64,000 nt of DNA, taken from NCBI GenBank assembly GCA_937925605.1, contig CALALV010000160.1, positions 1-64,000 of the forward strand, written 5' to 3'. The translations under genes were made by a program, and so were the position numbers. Of this stretch, positions 26,825 through 36,339 are shown one piece after another. Source of the stretch: an uncultured Woeseia sp. (GTDB taxonomy: Bacteria > Pseudomonadota > Gammaproteobacteria > Steroidobacterales > Woeseiaceae). The stretch's first letter is position 1. The number at the start of each line of letters is the position of its first letter. The notes below the pieces were generated by a model. The model made no database searches. It was not told the DNA's origin and was given only the letters and a program-made list of their open reading frames with translations.

Positions 26825-26858
26825 GGCGCCATTGTGGCGCCTGCCGATGGCGACAGGC
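26825..26858. other. Two overlapping inverted repeats in a divergent promoter region
   Basis: GGCGCC-ATTGT-GGCGCC (26825-26841, perfect 6+6) and GCCTG-N10-CAGGC (26839-26858) share three bases, so the two hairpins cannot form together. They lie between the GDT1-like gene and the small exported gene, in the GDT1 leader. I did not find the conserved Mn2+-riboswitch (yybP-ykoY) core, so no function is assigned. Confidence 0.35.
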
Positions 26859-26872
26859 AACCGGGGACGACG

Positions 26873-27082
26873 ATGCGCACAGCCTTTCTGACTGCACTAC
26901 TGCTGGCGGCGTTCCACGCCGATGCCGGCGACGACGCGCGCGAGCGCGAGTGCCGCGAGCTCAAGGAGCAGATCGAGCGCATCCACGCGCGCCGGCGCAT
27001 GGGCTATTCCGCGAAGGCCGGCCGGCGCATGAAGCAGCGCCTGCGGGAACTAGAGAAACGGCGCGCGCGGGCCTGCCGCTGA
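26873..27082 (+). CDS. Small exported basic coiled-coil protein
   Basis: A 69-residue protein: the signal peptide MRTAFLTALLLAAFHADAGD, then a highly charged helix with ERECRELKEQIERIHARRRM and KQRLRELEKRRARAC. Two cysteines flank the helix (ECRE and the C-terminal ARACR). A GGGGA ribosome binding site lies at 26863. Similar small periplasmic proteins rich in Arg/Lys/Glu are common in gammaproteobacteria and uncharacterised. Its end is one base from the convergent hmgA stop. Confidence 0.65.
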   Translation: MRTAFLTALLLAAFHADAGDDARERECRELKEQIERIHARRRMGYSAKAGRRMKQRLRELEKRRARACR

Positions 27083-27083
27083 C

Positions 27084-28373
27084 TCAGCCCGGGTAGCGCA
27101 CGGTCAGCGACTGCCAGCAATCGGTGTAGTCGCGGTCGCGCTCTTCGCAGTCGAGCGCGAAGCGCGTCGGTTCGATCAGGTAGCGCGACTCGAACATGAA
27201 CGCCAGCGTGTTATCGAGCTTCTGCGGGACCAGCTGCGCGCGCGTAGCCCCCTCGACCGTCACGGCATCGGGCCCGTGACCGGCCATGCAGTTGTGCAGG
27301 CTCGCGCCGCCCGGCAGGAAGCCGCCGGCGGTTTTCGCGTCGTATTCGCCGTGGACCTGGCCCATGAATTCGGACATCACGTTGCGGTGGAACCAGGGCG
27401 GCCTGAACGTGTCCTCGGCCACGAGCCAGCGCGGCGGAAACACGACGAAGTCGACGTTGGCCGTACCCGGCGTCGCCGATGCCGAGGTCAGCACCGTGAA
27501 GATCGACGGGTCCGGGTGGTCGTAGCTGATCGAGCCCAGCGTATTGAAGCGGGCCAGGTCGTAGCGGTACGGCGCGAGGTTGCCGTGCCAGGCGACGACG
27601 TCGAGCGGCGAATGGCCGATCGCGCAGTCGAACAGCCGGCCGGCGTGTTTCGCGACCAGGCGGAAGTCCCCCTCGCGCTCCTCGAAGGCCGCGACCGGCG
27701 TTTCGAAGTCGCGGCCATTGGCCAGCCCGTCGGTGCCGATCGGCCCGCGCTCGGGAAGGGCCAGGCGCTCGCCGTAGTTCTCGCAGACATAGCCGCGCGC
27801 CGAGTCGGCCCGCAGCGCCACGCGAAAGCGCACGCCGCGGGGAATCACGGCGATGTGACCCGGCTCGACCTCGAGCAGCCCGAACTCGGTGTGCAGGTCG
27901 AGCCCGCCCTGCTCCGGCACTATCAGCAGTTCGCCGTCGGCGTTGTAGAAATACCGGTCCTGCATCGAGCGGTTGGCGCGGTAGACGTGGATGCCGATGC
28001 CCTGCTGCATGAGCGCGTTGCCGTTCGTCGCCAGCGTCGCCAGGCCATCGACGAAATCGGCGGGCCCGGTCGGCAGCGGGAACGGTTTCCAGCGCAGCGG
28101 GTCCGGCGGTGCCGGGGCCTCCTGTGTCGGCGCGGTGCGCAGCAGGCCGCGATCGATCTCGCCGAAGTCGCCGTGCACGACCGACGGCCGGATGCGGTAC
28201 AGCCAGCTCCTGGCGTTCGCCGCGCGCGGCGCCGTGAACGCGTTGCCGGACAGCTTTTCCGGGTACAGCCCGAACGGCGGTTTCTGCGGCGAGTTGTGGC
28301 CGACCGGCAGCGCCCCTGCGCGTGCCTCGCTCGCGAAGTCGTTGCCGAAGCCGGTCAGGTAACGCGCGCTCAT
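27084..28373 (-). CDS. hmgA: Homogentisate 1,2-dioxygenase
   Basis: A 429-residue non-haem iron enzyme opening the ring of homogentisate to maleylacetoacetate in tyrosine/phenylalanine degradation. The start [17 protein letters not shown] is family-typical. Iron ligands are recognisable: His and Glu in [18 protein letters not shown] and His in [23 protein letters not shown] is also conserved. The frame is open upstream, but the ATG at 28373 overlaps the fahA stop by four bases (ATGA), a coupling that fixes the start. No maleylacetoacetate isomerase gene is next to it. Confidence 0.96.
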   Translation of the reverse strand: MSARYLTGFGNDFASEARAGALPVGHNSPQKPPFGLYPEKLSGNAFTAPRAANARSWLYRIRPSVVHGDFGEIDRGLLRTAPTQEAPAPPDPLRWKPFPLPTGPADFVDGLATLATNGNALMQQGIGIHVYRANRSMQDRYFYNADGELLIVPEQGGLDLHTEFGLLEVEPGHIAVIPRGVRFRVALRADSARGYVCENYGERLALPERGPIGTDGLANGRDFETPVAAFEEREGDFRLVAKHAGRLFDCAIGHSPLDVVAWHGNLAPYRYDLARFNTLGSISYDHPDPSIFTVLTSASATPGTANVDFVVFPPRWLVAEDTFRPPWFHRNVMSEFMGQVHGEYDAKTAGGFLPGGASLHNCMAGHGPDAVTVEGATRAQLVPQKLDNTLAFMFESRYLIEPTRFALDCEERDRDYTDCWQSLTVRYPG

Positions 28374-29350
28374 GGCCGCACGATGCGCTGGTCGATAGCC
28401 CCGAACAGGCTGCGGCCGTTCGTGTCCAGCATCTCTATGCGGACCCGGTCGCCGTAGCGCATGAACGGCGTGCGCGGCTCGCCGTGCTCGATCGTTTCGA
28501 GCATGCGCCGTTCCGCGATGCAACTCGAGCCGCGCGAGCGGTCGTAATTCGAGATCGTACCGCTGCCGATGATCGTGCCGGCGCCGAGGCGCCGCGTCTT
28601 CGTGACGTGCGCGATCAGTTGCGGGAAGTTGAAGGTCATGTCGACGCCGCACTCCGGCTCGCCGAACAGCTCGCCGTTCAGCTCCGTGCGCAGCGGCAGG
28701 TGGATCGTGCCGTCGCGCCAGGCGTCGCCGAGTTCGTCGGGCGTGCAGGCGACCGGCGAGAAGGCCGTCGACGGTTTGGACTGGTAGAAGCCGAAACCCT
28801 TCGCGAGCTCGCCCGGGATCAGTCCGCGCAGAGACACGTCGTTGACGAGCATCAGGAGTTTGACGTGCGCACCCGCGTCGGCGGCCGAAGTACCCATCGG
28901 CACGTCGTCAGTGATGACCGCAGTCTCGGCTTCCATGTCGATGCCGAACTCCTCGCTCGGTACCGGGATGTCGTCGCGCGGCCCGAGGAAGTCGTCGGAA
29001 CCGCCCTGGTAGACGAGCGGGTCGTGCCAGAAGCTCTCCGGCATCTCGGCGCCGCGGGCCTTGCGCACGAGCTCGACGTGATTGACGTAGGCGCTGCCGT
29101 CGACCCAGTGGTAGGCGCGCGGCAGTGGCGACGCCGCCGCGGCCGGATCGAAGTCGAACGTGCCGTCCGGCTCGCCGGCCTCGAGCGCTTCTGCCACGCG
29201 GCGCAGCGCGGGCTCGGCCCGCTGCCAGTCGTCGAGCGCCGCCTGCAGCGTCGGCGCCACGTCGGGCACGGCCACGGCACGCTCGAGATCGCGGCTCACG
29301 ACGACGAGCGTGCCGTCACGGCCGCCCTGTTTCAGGCTCGCGAGTTTCAC
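28370..29350 (-). CDS. fahA: Fumarylacetoacetase (FAH family hydrolase)
   Basis: A 326-residue hydrolase, predicted to split fumarylacetoacetate to fumarate and acetoacetate, the last step after hmg[18 protein letters not shown] provides the acidic metal-site residues (E-x-E), with [17 protein letters not shown] and [10 protein letters not shown] following. Translation most likely begins at a GTG at 29350 ([13 protein letters not shown]): an AGGAG ribosome binding site lies five bases upstream, and the longer open frame has no good start. Upstream lies the aceA terminator, so fahA-hmgA probably has its own promoter, which I could not place. Confidence 0.92.
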   Translation of the reverse strand: MKLASLKQGGRDGTLVVVSRDLERAVAVPDVAPTLQAALDDWQRAEPALRRVAEALEAGEPDGTFDFDPAAAASPLPRAYHWVDGSAYVNHVELVRKARGAEMPESFWHDPLVYQGGSDDFLGPRDDIPVPSEEFGIDMEAETAVITDDVPMGTSAADAGAHVKLLMLVNDVSLRGLIPGELAKGFGFYQSKPSTAFSPVACTPDELGDAWRDGTIHLPLRTELNGELFGEPECGVDMTFNFPQLIAHVTKTRRLGAGTIIGSGTISNYDRSRGSSCIAERRMLETIEHGEPRTPFMRYGDRVRIEMLDTNGRSLFGAIDQRIVRP

Positions 29351-29351
29351 G

Positions 29352-29360
29352 CCCTCTCCT
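29352..29360 (-). promoter_or_regulatory. Ribosome binding site that fixes the fahA GTG start
   Basis: On the minus strand this reads AGGAGAGGG, five bases after its AGGAG core before the GTG at 29350. No other candidate start in the frame has a comparable site, so it decides the start in favour of GTG. Confidence 0.7.
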
Positions 29361-29436
29361 TTTGCATTCGCCAGAGCGGGGCGAAACCTTAGCAGCGCGC
29401 CGGAAATTAGGCCACCGGCAGCGACGCTGGGAGCAG

Positions 29437-29467
29437 AAAAAACCACCGCCGGCAGGGCCGGCGGTGG
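29437..29467 (-). terminator. Rho-independent terminator after aceA
   Basis: Minus strand: an 11-bp perfect stem CCACCGCCGGC / GCCGGCGGTGG (29443-29467) with a 3-base loop, followed by six T residues (29437-29442). It lies about 50 bases beyond the isocitrate lyase stop and before fahA, so it should end the aceA transcript. Confidence 0.88.
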
Positions 29468-29516
29468 ACAGCAGTCGCGCACCGGGGGTACGGGGCGCGA
29501 TCGGGGGGTCTGGCGC

Positions 29517-30797
<1,281 letters not shown>

Positions 30798-30843
30798 GCC
30801 CTGTCTCCTCCCGATGGCCGCGGTGGCGGCGTTGCTGTCGAGA

Positions 30844-30871
30844 GTGACATTACCGGGAAACGGGCTATAAT
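30844..30871 (+). promoter_or_regulatory. Putative sigma-70 promoter for the RamB/ScfR-like regulator
   Basis: GTGACA (30844-30849) and a perfect TATAAT (30866-30871) with a 16-base spacer, reading towards the regulator at 30918. The first AATTTCACA repeat begins inside the -10 box, so a protein bound to the repeats would block this promoter. This suggests autoregulation. Confidence 0.55.
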
Positions 30872-30905
30872 TTCACAAAAGAAATTTCACAGTGTTAATT
30901 TCACA
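30869..30905. promoter_or_regulatory. Three AATTTCACA direct repeats at 14-bp period
   Basis: AATTTCACA occurs at 30869-30877, 30883-30891 and 30897-30905, exactly 14 bases apart each time, between divergent aceA and its likely regulator. The first overlaps the -10 box of the regulator promoter. Regularly spaced identical sites suggest a multimeric operator for the 30918 protein. This is inference; no known RamB consensus was matched. Confidence 0.65.
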
Positions 30906-30917
30906 GCGAGCCGGATT

Positions 30918-32483
30918 ATGACAAGCGACGCCGGGCTTACCCGCAAGGCGCATTTCCTGGGCACGAAGCTACGCGGCCTGCGCAAGCGCAACGGCCTGAC
31001 CCTCGACGACCTGTCGGTACGCTGCGTGCAGCTCGACGCCGAGCACGCGCCCTCGGTGTCCTACCTGTCGATGATCGAGAACGGCAAGCGCGTGCCGTCC
31101 GAGGCGCTGATGCGGGTCATCGCCGCGGTTTTCCAGAAGGACGTCGCCTGGTTCTACGACGAGGTGCTGGACGAGGAGCCGCTCGCCGCGGCCGGGCGCG
31201 ACGCGCCGCTGTCCGCCATGCCGCTGGAGCCGGGCTTCCTGTTCTCGGGCGACCTGCTGCAGCTCGCGATACCGGAACTGCTGTCGCAGACCGGGGTGAC
31301 CGGCACCCAGTTCGCGCACCTGCTGATCCGCGCGCACCAGGAACGCCAGCAGAATCGCTTCCCCGACCTCGAGCGCGCGGCCGAATCGGTCGGCAGGAAG
31401 CAGTTCCCGCTGACGCTCGACGACCTGTGGGCGCTGGTCCGCGAGCACGGGCTCACCGTGCGCTGGTTCGACCGGCCGCCGAACCGCGGCCGGCGCGGCG
31501 ACGACACGTCGCCGGACACGCTGCTGCGCTCGTTCTACGAGGCGCCGGGCACGCTGTGGCTGAACCGGCGCCTCGAGAACAAGCCGCGCCGGCTGCGCTA
31601 CGACCTCGCGAACCACCTCGGCCACCGCGTCCTGCACGGCGGGGACGGTGCGCGCGCCGTGCAGGTGTCGGGCGACCGCAGCCAGGCGCGGCGGCCGGAC
31701 GAGGAGTCGCCCTACCTCGACGCGAAGGACATCCTGTACGCCTGGCGTGACTTCGAGTGCAGCTATTTCGCCGCCGCGCTGCTCGCGCCGAAGACCCCGT
31801 TCCGCCAGTTCCTGGCGCGCCACCGGCACTCGATCGATGCGGGCGACCGGGTCAGCCTGTCACCCGGGCTGATCATGCGGCGCATGACCAGCGTGTCGCC
31901 CTACCCGCACTGGCACTATTTCGACGCCTATCCGCCCGGCAACCTGCGCGCGGTCTACCGCGGCAACGGCATCCCGCTGCCCTGGGGCAACATGCGCCAG
32001 GTCGCGGACCCTTGCCGGCACTGGGCCGTTTTCAAGATGCTGAATACGCGCAGCACGAAACCGTCCGCGCAGATTTCGGTGCTGGCCGCGGGCGGCGACC
32101 GCCGGCTGTACTGCTGCCAGTCGCTGCGGGCCCGGGACGCGGCCGGCAACGCGCACGTCATGTGCGTCGGCATCGACCTGCAGGCGGCGCTTGCTGCCCA
32201 GGGCATCGACGCCGCGGCGACGACCGCGGACATCGAGGATGCCTGCAATGCTGCGGGCGGCGTCGGGCCGGTGCCCGCGCGCGCGCGTCGTCAGCTGGAA
32301 ACGGTGGCGAAGATCCTGAACATCGGCTGGGTCGCGGACGGCGCGGCGCGTGACGCGAGCATCATCTGCCCGCGCAGCACGAATTGCCCGCGCGATCGGC
32401 ACTGTCTCGGCAAGGTCGCGCCGCGCCGGCGCCAGGGCCCGGAGCAGCTGCGCGAACAGATCCTGCGCGAAGCGGCGGTCTGA
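30918..32483 (+). CDS. XRE-family regulator with IrrE-like and short-chain acyl-CoA-type domains (RamB/ScfR-like)
   Basis: A 521-residue protein. The N-terminus (about residues 10-75) is an XRE helix-turn-helix (LRGLRKRNGLTLDDLSVRCV and MIENGKRVPSEALMRVIAAV). The middle resembles the ImmA/IrrE-type domain of RamB/PrpR regulators, and the C-terminal part (about 330-521) has PYPHWHYFDAYPPGNLR and a Cys cluster CPRSTNCPRDRHCLGK. RamB-type proteins control acetate, propionate and glyoxylate genes, which fits divergent isocitrate lyase. The start is at the ATG at 30918, preceded by a promoter and 14-bp repeats. The long frame upstream of it is antisense to aceA and not real. Confidence 0.88.
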   Translation: MTSDAGLTRKAHFLGTKLRGLRKRNGLTLDDLSVRCVQLDAEHAPSVSYLSMIENGKRVPSEALMRVIAAVFQKDVAWFYDEVLDEEPLAAAGRDAPLSAMPLEPGFLFSGDLLQLAIPELLSQTGVTGTQFAHLLIRAHQERQQNRFPDLERAAESVGRKQFPLTLDDLWALVREHGLTVRWFDRPPNRGRRGDDTSPDTLLRSFYEAPGTLWLNRRLENKPRRLRYDLANHLGHRVLHGGDGARAVQVSGDRSQARRPDEESPYLDAKDILYAWRDFECSYFAAALLAPKTPFRQFLARHRHSIDAGDRVSLSPGLIMRRMTSVSPYPHWHYFDAYPPGNLRAVYRGNGIPLPWGNMRQVADPCRHWAVFKMLNTRSTKPSAQISVLAAGGDRRLYCCQSLRARDAAGNAHVMCVGIDLQAALAAQGIDAAATTADIEDACNAAGGVGPVPARARRQLETVAKILNIGWVADGAARDASIICPRSTNCPRDRHCLGKVAPRRRQGPEQLREQILREAAV

Positions 32484-32519
32484 GCCCGCGCGCGGCGGCG
32501 CCGCGCGCCGCCGGCCGGC

Positions 32520-33473
32520 CTAGGCCGGAAAGAAGTCGATCGGCTTGGTCGTCGTGATCGACTCGACGTCCTTGGCCTCGAAGCGGAACAGGCGGACGCG
32601 CTGCACCAGCTTACGCTCGAGTTCCTCGTCGCCCAGCTCGCTCGACACGACCTCGCAGAATGTGACCTCGCCGCTCGGCGCGATCGTCAGGCGCAGCACC
32701 AGCTTGCCCTCGAGCGTCGGGTCCTGGCGCAGCGCGCGGTTGTACAGTGCGAAAATCGCGCCCTTGTTGCGGTCGAAGACCAGCTCGATCTCCTCCCGGC
32801 TGCGCGAGGCCTTGCCGCTCGAGCCGGTACGCCGCGCGCCGCCCGCGTTCGCGGCGCCGATGCCGGCCACCGGGCTGTCGACCTGGGTCGTGTTGCGGTC
32901 GCCCAGTCCGCTGCCGCCCGTGTTGCGGCTCAGCGCGGCCGTATTGATGCCGCGGCTCGCGGTGCCGACGCTGGACGTGATCATCGAGCGCTCGTTGCGC
33001 TCGGCGGCGCCGACCGCGGCCGACAGCGGACGCGTGTCCTGCACCTTGTCGAGCACGTCGTTGTCGCGCAGCGCTGCGAGATCCTCGGTGAACGGCAGCA
33101 GCGCGGCCTGGGCACGCTCGCGCGCCTCCGCCTGGCGGTCTACCGGCGGCGGCTCGGGCTCCGGCTCCGGTTCCGGCTCTGCCTCGGCGACCTGCTGCGG
33201 CTCCGTCTCGGGCAGCGGCTCCGGTTCCGGCTCGGGCTGCTCTACCTTCGGCGGCGGCGGCGGCGGCTTCTCCTGCAGCAGCAGCTTCGCGATCCGCGGC
33301 GGAATCTCTTCGATCGCGTCCGGGTCGGGCTGCGGCGACGGCAGGAACGGCCACACGATGCCGAGCACGGCGATCGACAGCATGACGATCAGCAGCAGGC
33401 GCCGGAACTTCTGCTCCTGCCCGGTGTTGCTCGTCCAGGGCAGCTCGTATTCTCTGTAATACGGGATGTCCAA
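32520..33473 (-). CDS. AgmX/PglI C-terminal-type, TonB-like envelope protein
   Basis: A 317-residue protein with a short cytoplasmic tail, one membrane segment (about residues 26-46, LLLIVMLSIAVLGIVWPFL), a Pro/Glu-rich periplasmic stretch (about 60-112, repeated EPEPE and PPPPP) and a C-terminal domain (about 215-317). That domain has RSREEIELVFDRNKGAIFAL and LRLTIAPSGEVTFCEVV, matching the AgmX/PglI C-terminal domain of gliding machinery and related TonB-like proteins. The stiff linker spans the periplasm. It is the last gene of the ExbB/ExbD/TPR operon, and is the likely coupler of the proton channel to outer parts. Confidence 0.88.
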   Translation of the reverse strand: MDIPYYREYELPWTSNTGQEQKFRRLLLIVMLSIAVLGIVWPFLPSPQPDPDAIEEIPPRIAKLLLQEKPPPPPPKVEQPEPEPEPLPETEPQQVAEAEPEPEPEPEPPPVDRQAEARERAQAALLPFTEDLAALRDNDVLDKVQDTRPLSAAVGAAERNERSMITSSVGTASRGINTAALSRNTGGSGLGDRNTTQVDSPVAGIGAANAGGARRTGSSGKASRSREEIELVFDRNKGAIFALYNRALRQDPTLEGKLVLRLTIAPSGEVTFCEVVSSELGDEELERKLVQRVRLFRFEAKDVESITTTKPIDFFPA

Positions 33474-33499
33474 ACTCTTGCTCCTGTCCCTGGCAGCGG

Positions 33500-34027
33500 C
33501 TAGCGCGCCGCCTGCAGCTCCCCGAGTTGATCCGAGCTCTTCTGCAGGACCGCCAGCGAGATGCGGCCGTAGTCTGCGTCCGTGCAGGTCGCCATGACTT
33601 TTTTCAGCAGCCGGTAAGGGATGTCCCGGTCGCCCATGATCGTGACCTCGCGGTTGGCGATGTCCTCGTTCTGCTCGCGCCGCAGCACGCGGTCGTTCTG
33701 GCGGCGCAGCGCTTCCTTCAGTTCGGCGATGATGTTGCCGGAGGCGTTCATCACCTCGTCGACGCGGGCGACCGGCGTACCCTGCACGATGATGTCCTCA
33801 TCGCCGATCAGCACGACGACCGTTTCCTTCGCCTTCTGCTCGGCGATGGACTCAGGCAGCTGGATCTCCTTCGCGTTCGGCAGCACCTCCACCTCGGACG
33901 AGTTCACCAGCAGGAAGAACACGAGGATCGTGAAGATGTCCATCAGCGACACCAGGTTCAGCGCACCGCCCTTCTTGGCGCGCTCATGCCGCCGGTCCAT
34001 GCGCTTCGCGCGTGCCGACATTTTCAT
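33500..34027 (-). CDS. ExbD/TolR-type biopolymer transport protein (second copy)
   Basis: A 175-residue protein: a basic N-terminus (RAKRMDRRHERAKKGGALNL), one membrane helix at about 24-44 (VSLMDIFTILVFFLLVNSSE) carrying the Asp expected for proton flow in ExbD/TolR/AglS helices, and a periplasmic domain. The first half of the periplasmic part has NAKEIQLPESIAEQ. It is the last of two adjacent ExbD genes, 3 bases after the other. Two different ExbD copies with a single ExbB is the arrangement of AglR-AglQ-AglS. Confidence 0.92.
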   Translation of the reverse strand: MKMSARAKRMDRRHERAKKGGALNLVSLMDIFTILVFFLLVNSSEVEVLPNAKEIQLPESIAEQKAKETVVVLIGDEDIIVQGTPVARVDEVMNASGNIIAELKEALRRQNDRVLRREQNEDIANREVTIMGDRDIPYRLLKKVMATCTDADYGRISLAVLQKSSDQLGELQAAR

Positions 34028-34030
34028 GGC

Positions 34031-34543
34031 TCAGGCGCCTCCCTCGAGGATCGGCGCATCGCCGATCGAGATGTCCGGGAACAGGTCGGTGCGCACGATC
34101 TGGTCGCCCTCGACGTTCTCGGCGACGCGCACGCGGTCCATGACCTGCACGAGCGTGTCGTAGGGGATTTCCGACTCGAGCAGGATCGAGGCGTCGGTTT
34201 TTTCCGGGTAGCTCGCCTTCAGTTCGGCGAGCTTGGCACTCAACGCATCGAAATCGTAACCGTCGACGTCGGCCGGGTAGACCCCCAGCGCGCCGATGTT
34301 GCGGTCGCCGACCTCGATACGGTCCTCGCGAACGATGACCTCCAGCTGGAATACCAGTTCCTGTTCGTCGGCGGGCTCGCTCGAGGAGCCGGGCAGATTC
34401 AGCTCGAGAATCGCCAGTCGCGAGAACACTGCCGTGATCAGCAGGAACGGCACCAGGATGACCATCAGGTTCATGAAGGCCGTGATGTTGAGTTCGGCCG
34501 TCTCCGTGTTGCGGCGACGACCTCCCCGGCGGGCTCTCATCAC
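34031..34543 (-). CDS. ExbD/TolR-type biopolymer transport protein (first copy)
   Basis: A 170-residue protein with RARRGGRRRNTETAELNITA in front of one membrane helix (about 22-43, FMNLMVILVPFLLITAVFSR) and a periplasmic part. The position of the usual helix Asp is occupied by Asn here (AFMNLMV), unlike the second copy, which may mean only one subunit type carries protons. It overlaps the ExbB gene by four bases (ATGA) and precedes the second ExbD by three bases. Confidence 0.9.
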   Translation of the reverse strand: MMRARRGGRRRNTETAELNITAFMNLMVILVPFLLITAVFSRLAILELNLPGSSSEPADEQELVFQLEVIVREDRIEVGDRNIGALGVYPADVDGYDFDALSAKLAELKASYPEKTDASILLESEIPYDTLVQVMDRVRVAENVEGDQIVRTDLFPDISIGDAPILEGGA

Positions 34544-35193
34544 GCGGCTCCGGCAGGCTTCAGCTGGCGCTCGGTAATCGCATTCAGGAACTTGACGCTG
34601 GCCATCTCCAGGCTGTCGACGATCTGGTTCGTCTTCGTCTGCAGCAGCGCATGCAGCAGCAGGAGCGGGATCGCGACCATGAGGCCGAACGCGGTCGTGT
34701 TCATCGCGACCGAGATCGACGCCGACAGCAGGTCGGCCTTGTCCGCCGGGTTGGCGTTCGAGACCGCCGTGAAGGCGCGGATCAGGCCGATAATGGTGCC
34801 GAGCAGGCCGAGCAGCGTCGCGATGTTGGCGAGCGTCGCCAGGTAATGCGTGCGCTTCTCGAGGCGCGGCATGACTTCCATCAGGCTTTCTTCCATCGCC
34901 TTCTCGACGTCGTCGCGGCGCCGCGCGGACTTAACGCGGTACAGGCCGTAGGTCAGGATCGAGGCGATCGCGGCCTTCGATTTCGTGGTGACGGCCGCCG
35001 CTTCCTGGAAATTGCCCGCCTTCAGGAACGGGACGATCTTCTTCCACAGCGCACGGTTGCTGGCGCCGGAAACGGTCAGGTAGGTCCAGCGCTCGATGGC
35101 GATCGCGAGGCCCAGGCCGAACACGATCAGGATCGGGTACATGAATACCCCGCCCTGCTGGAAGAAACGCACGATGGCGCCGAAAACGTCCAT
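34540..35193 (-). CDS. MotA/TolQ/ExbB-type proton channel protein
   Basis: A 217-residue protein with membrane helices near residues 12-33 (VFMYPILIVFGLGLAIAIER), about 100-130 and about 150-175. LATLANIATLLGLLGTIIGL (near residue 118) and AMNTTAFGLMVAIPLLLLHA carry the conserved ExbB/TolQ/AglR core with polar Thr residues lining the channel. It precedes two ExbD genes and the AgmX-like protein, and together they should form a pmf-driven rotary or conformational motor in the inner membrane. Confidence 0.94.
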   Translation of the reverse strand: MDVFGAIVRFFQQGGVFMYPILIVFGLGLAIAIERWTYLTVSGASNRALWKKIVPFLKAGNFQEAAAVTTKSKAAIASILTYGLYRVKSARRRDDVEKAMEESLMEVMPRLEKRTHYLATLANIATLLGLLGTIIGLIRAFTAVSNANPADKADLLSASISVAMNTTAFGLMVAIPLLLLHALLQTKTNQIVDSLEMASVKFLNAITERQLKPAGAA

Positions 35194-35230
35194 TGCTTGA
35201 CTCCTCTTTCAGTCCGACGCCGTCTGCGCG

Positions 35231-35695
35231 TCAGTTATCTGCCAGGTCCTCGTAGTAACGGACCTCTCTTGCGAATTCGCCCCGGTCTATCGGCTCGAGA
35301 ACCTCGTCGAGCAGCGTATTCACGGGCTTGCCGGTCAGGTCGCCGGGATCCGACTTCTGCCACGGCACGATGTACAGCACCTTCGGCAACTCCTGGTTGC
35401 CCGTGATCTCGGTCCGGCCGAGATCGAGTTCGTCCATGACGCCGGTCGTACCCTCGCGGCGGCGCACGTCGGCGGCCAGCACCGCGCTGGGCACGCCGGG
35501 CTCGAGCGCATCGCGCTCCGCGTCCTGCGTGACATCCCGCCCGGCGCCCGGGTCCGCGTCGGCCGGCGCCGCGGCGCTCTCGGCGGCGGCGGCTGCGGCC
35601 TCTGTCACGGCGTCTTCTTCGCCGGTCGCATCCTGGCCGAAAGCGCTCGCCGCCAGCGCGAGCAGGGCCCATGTTGCTACCAATTCACATCGCAT
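35231..35695 (-). CDS. Exported acidic protein of the ExbB/TPR operon, function unknown
   Basis: A 154-residue protein with a signal peptide (LVATWALLALAASAFGQ), an Ala/Glu/Asp-rich low-complexity stretch (TEAAAAAAESAAAPADADPG) and a C-terminal part with ELDLGRTEITGNQELPKVLY and VPWQKSDPGDLTGKPVN. No family recognised. Conserved-looking C-terminus plus place between the ExbB gene and the TPR lipoprotein suggest a periplasmic partner of the complex. Start at 35695 by the signal peptide. Confidence 0.72.
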   Translation of the reverse strand: MRCELVATWALLALAASAFGQDATGEEDAVTEAAAAAAESAAAPADADPGAGRDVTQDAERDALEPGVPSAVLAADVRRREGTTGVMDELDLGRTEITGNQELPKVLYIVPWQKSDPGDLTGKPVNTLLDEVLEPIDRGEFAREVRYYEDLADN

Positions 35696-35700
35696 ACCGG

Positions 35701-36339
35701 CTACTCCGTCACATTTGCAGTACGCTGATTGGCCGCGATGCGCCTTTCGAGGTCGACGATCCACCGGTCGACGAGCTTGTCCTCGCCGGCCAGCGCGCGG
35801 TAGCGCTCGAAGTGCATCAGCGCGGCTTCGAGGCGCTGCAGGTACAGCTCGTTCAGCACGCCCAGGTTGTAGTGCGGCAGCGCGTAGGCCGGGTCGGCCG
35901 CGACCGCGGCCAGGTAGGCATCTTCCGCCGCGTCGAAGCGGCCCTGGCGCCTGCGCAGCATGCCGAGCTGGTTCAGCGCGACGGCGTGCGCCGGGTCCAG
36001 CGCCAGCGCCGCGTCGAGGCTGGCCTCGGCCGCCTGCTCGTCGCCCTGCGCGGCCTTCAGGATCGCCATGTTGACGTGCGCGCCCGGCACGTCCGGGTAG
36101 CGCAGCAGGAACTCGGCGAAGCGCAGCTCGGCCTCGACGGCATCGCCGGCGGCCATCGCGGCGACGGCCTGCTCGTACTGGGTCAGCGCCGCCGCCGGCA
36201 GCGTCGACGGCACGCCGGTCGCCTGCTCTGGCGCCGGCGCGGAAGGCAGCGAGCCGCAGCCGGCCAGCAGCCCGGCGAGGCACAGGGCTGCCAGGCGCAG
36301 GACGCGCCGCTCAGTAAAGGGCCGTGACCACATCTTCAC
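35701..36339 (-). CDS. TPR-containing outer-membrane lipoprotein (GltE-like)
   Basis: A 212-residue lipoprotein: signal LAALCLAGLLAGCGSL with lipobox LAGC and Cys28, then tetratricopeptide repeats (AEASLDAALALDPAHAVALN; RFDAAEDAYLAAVAADPAYA). There is no Asp after the cysteine, so outer-membrane sorting is expected. The start overlaps the end of the large TPR gene by 29 bases. In the Myxococcus Glt system a TPR lipoprotein, GltE, sits at this position beside larger TPR proteins; the homology is inferred from layout. Confidence 0.85.
   Translation of the reverse strand: MKMWSRPFTERRVLRLAALCLAGLLAGCGSLPSAPAPEQATGVPSTLPAAALTQYEQAVAAMAAGDAVEAELRFAEFLLRYPDVPGAHVNMAILKAAQGDEQAAEASLDAALALDPAHAVALNQLGMLRRRQGRFDAAEDAYLAAVAADPAYALPHYNLGVLNELYLQRLEAALMHFERYRALAGEDKLVDRWIVDLERRIAANQRTANVTE

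Noticed and set aside
26740..26872. yybP-ykoY manganese riboswitch upstream of the GDT1-like gene
   Set aside because: I looked for the conserved GGGGAGUAG-type loop and partner element and found neither; only two unassigned inverted repeats remain.
32484..32519. GC-rich inverted repeat between convergent genes as terminator
   Set aside because: Only a 10-bp palindrome is perfect and no T-tract follows on either strand, so a rho-independent terminator is not supported.
33150..33260. Short tandem repeats that might be a CRISPR or satellite
   Set aside because: They are the Pro-Glu codons of the AgmX/TonB-like linker; they are in frame and irregular.
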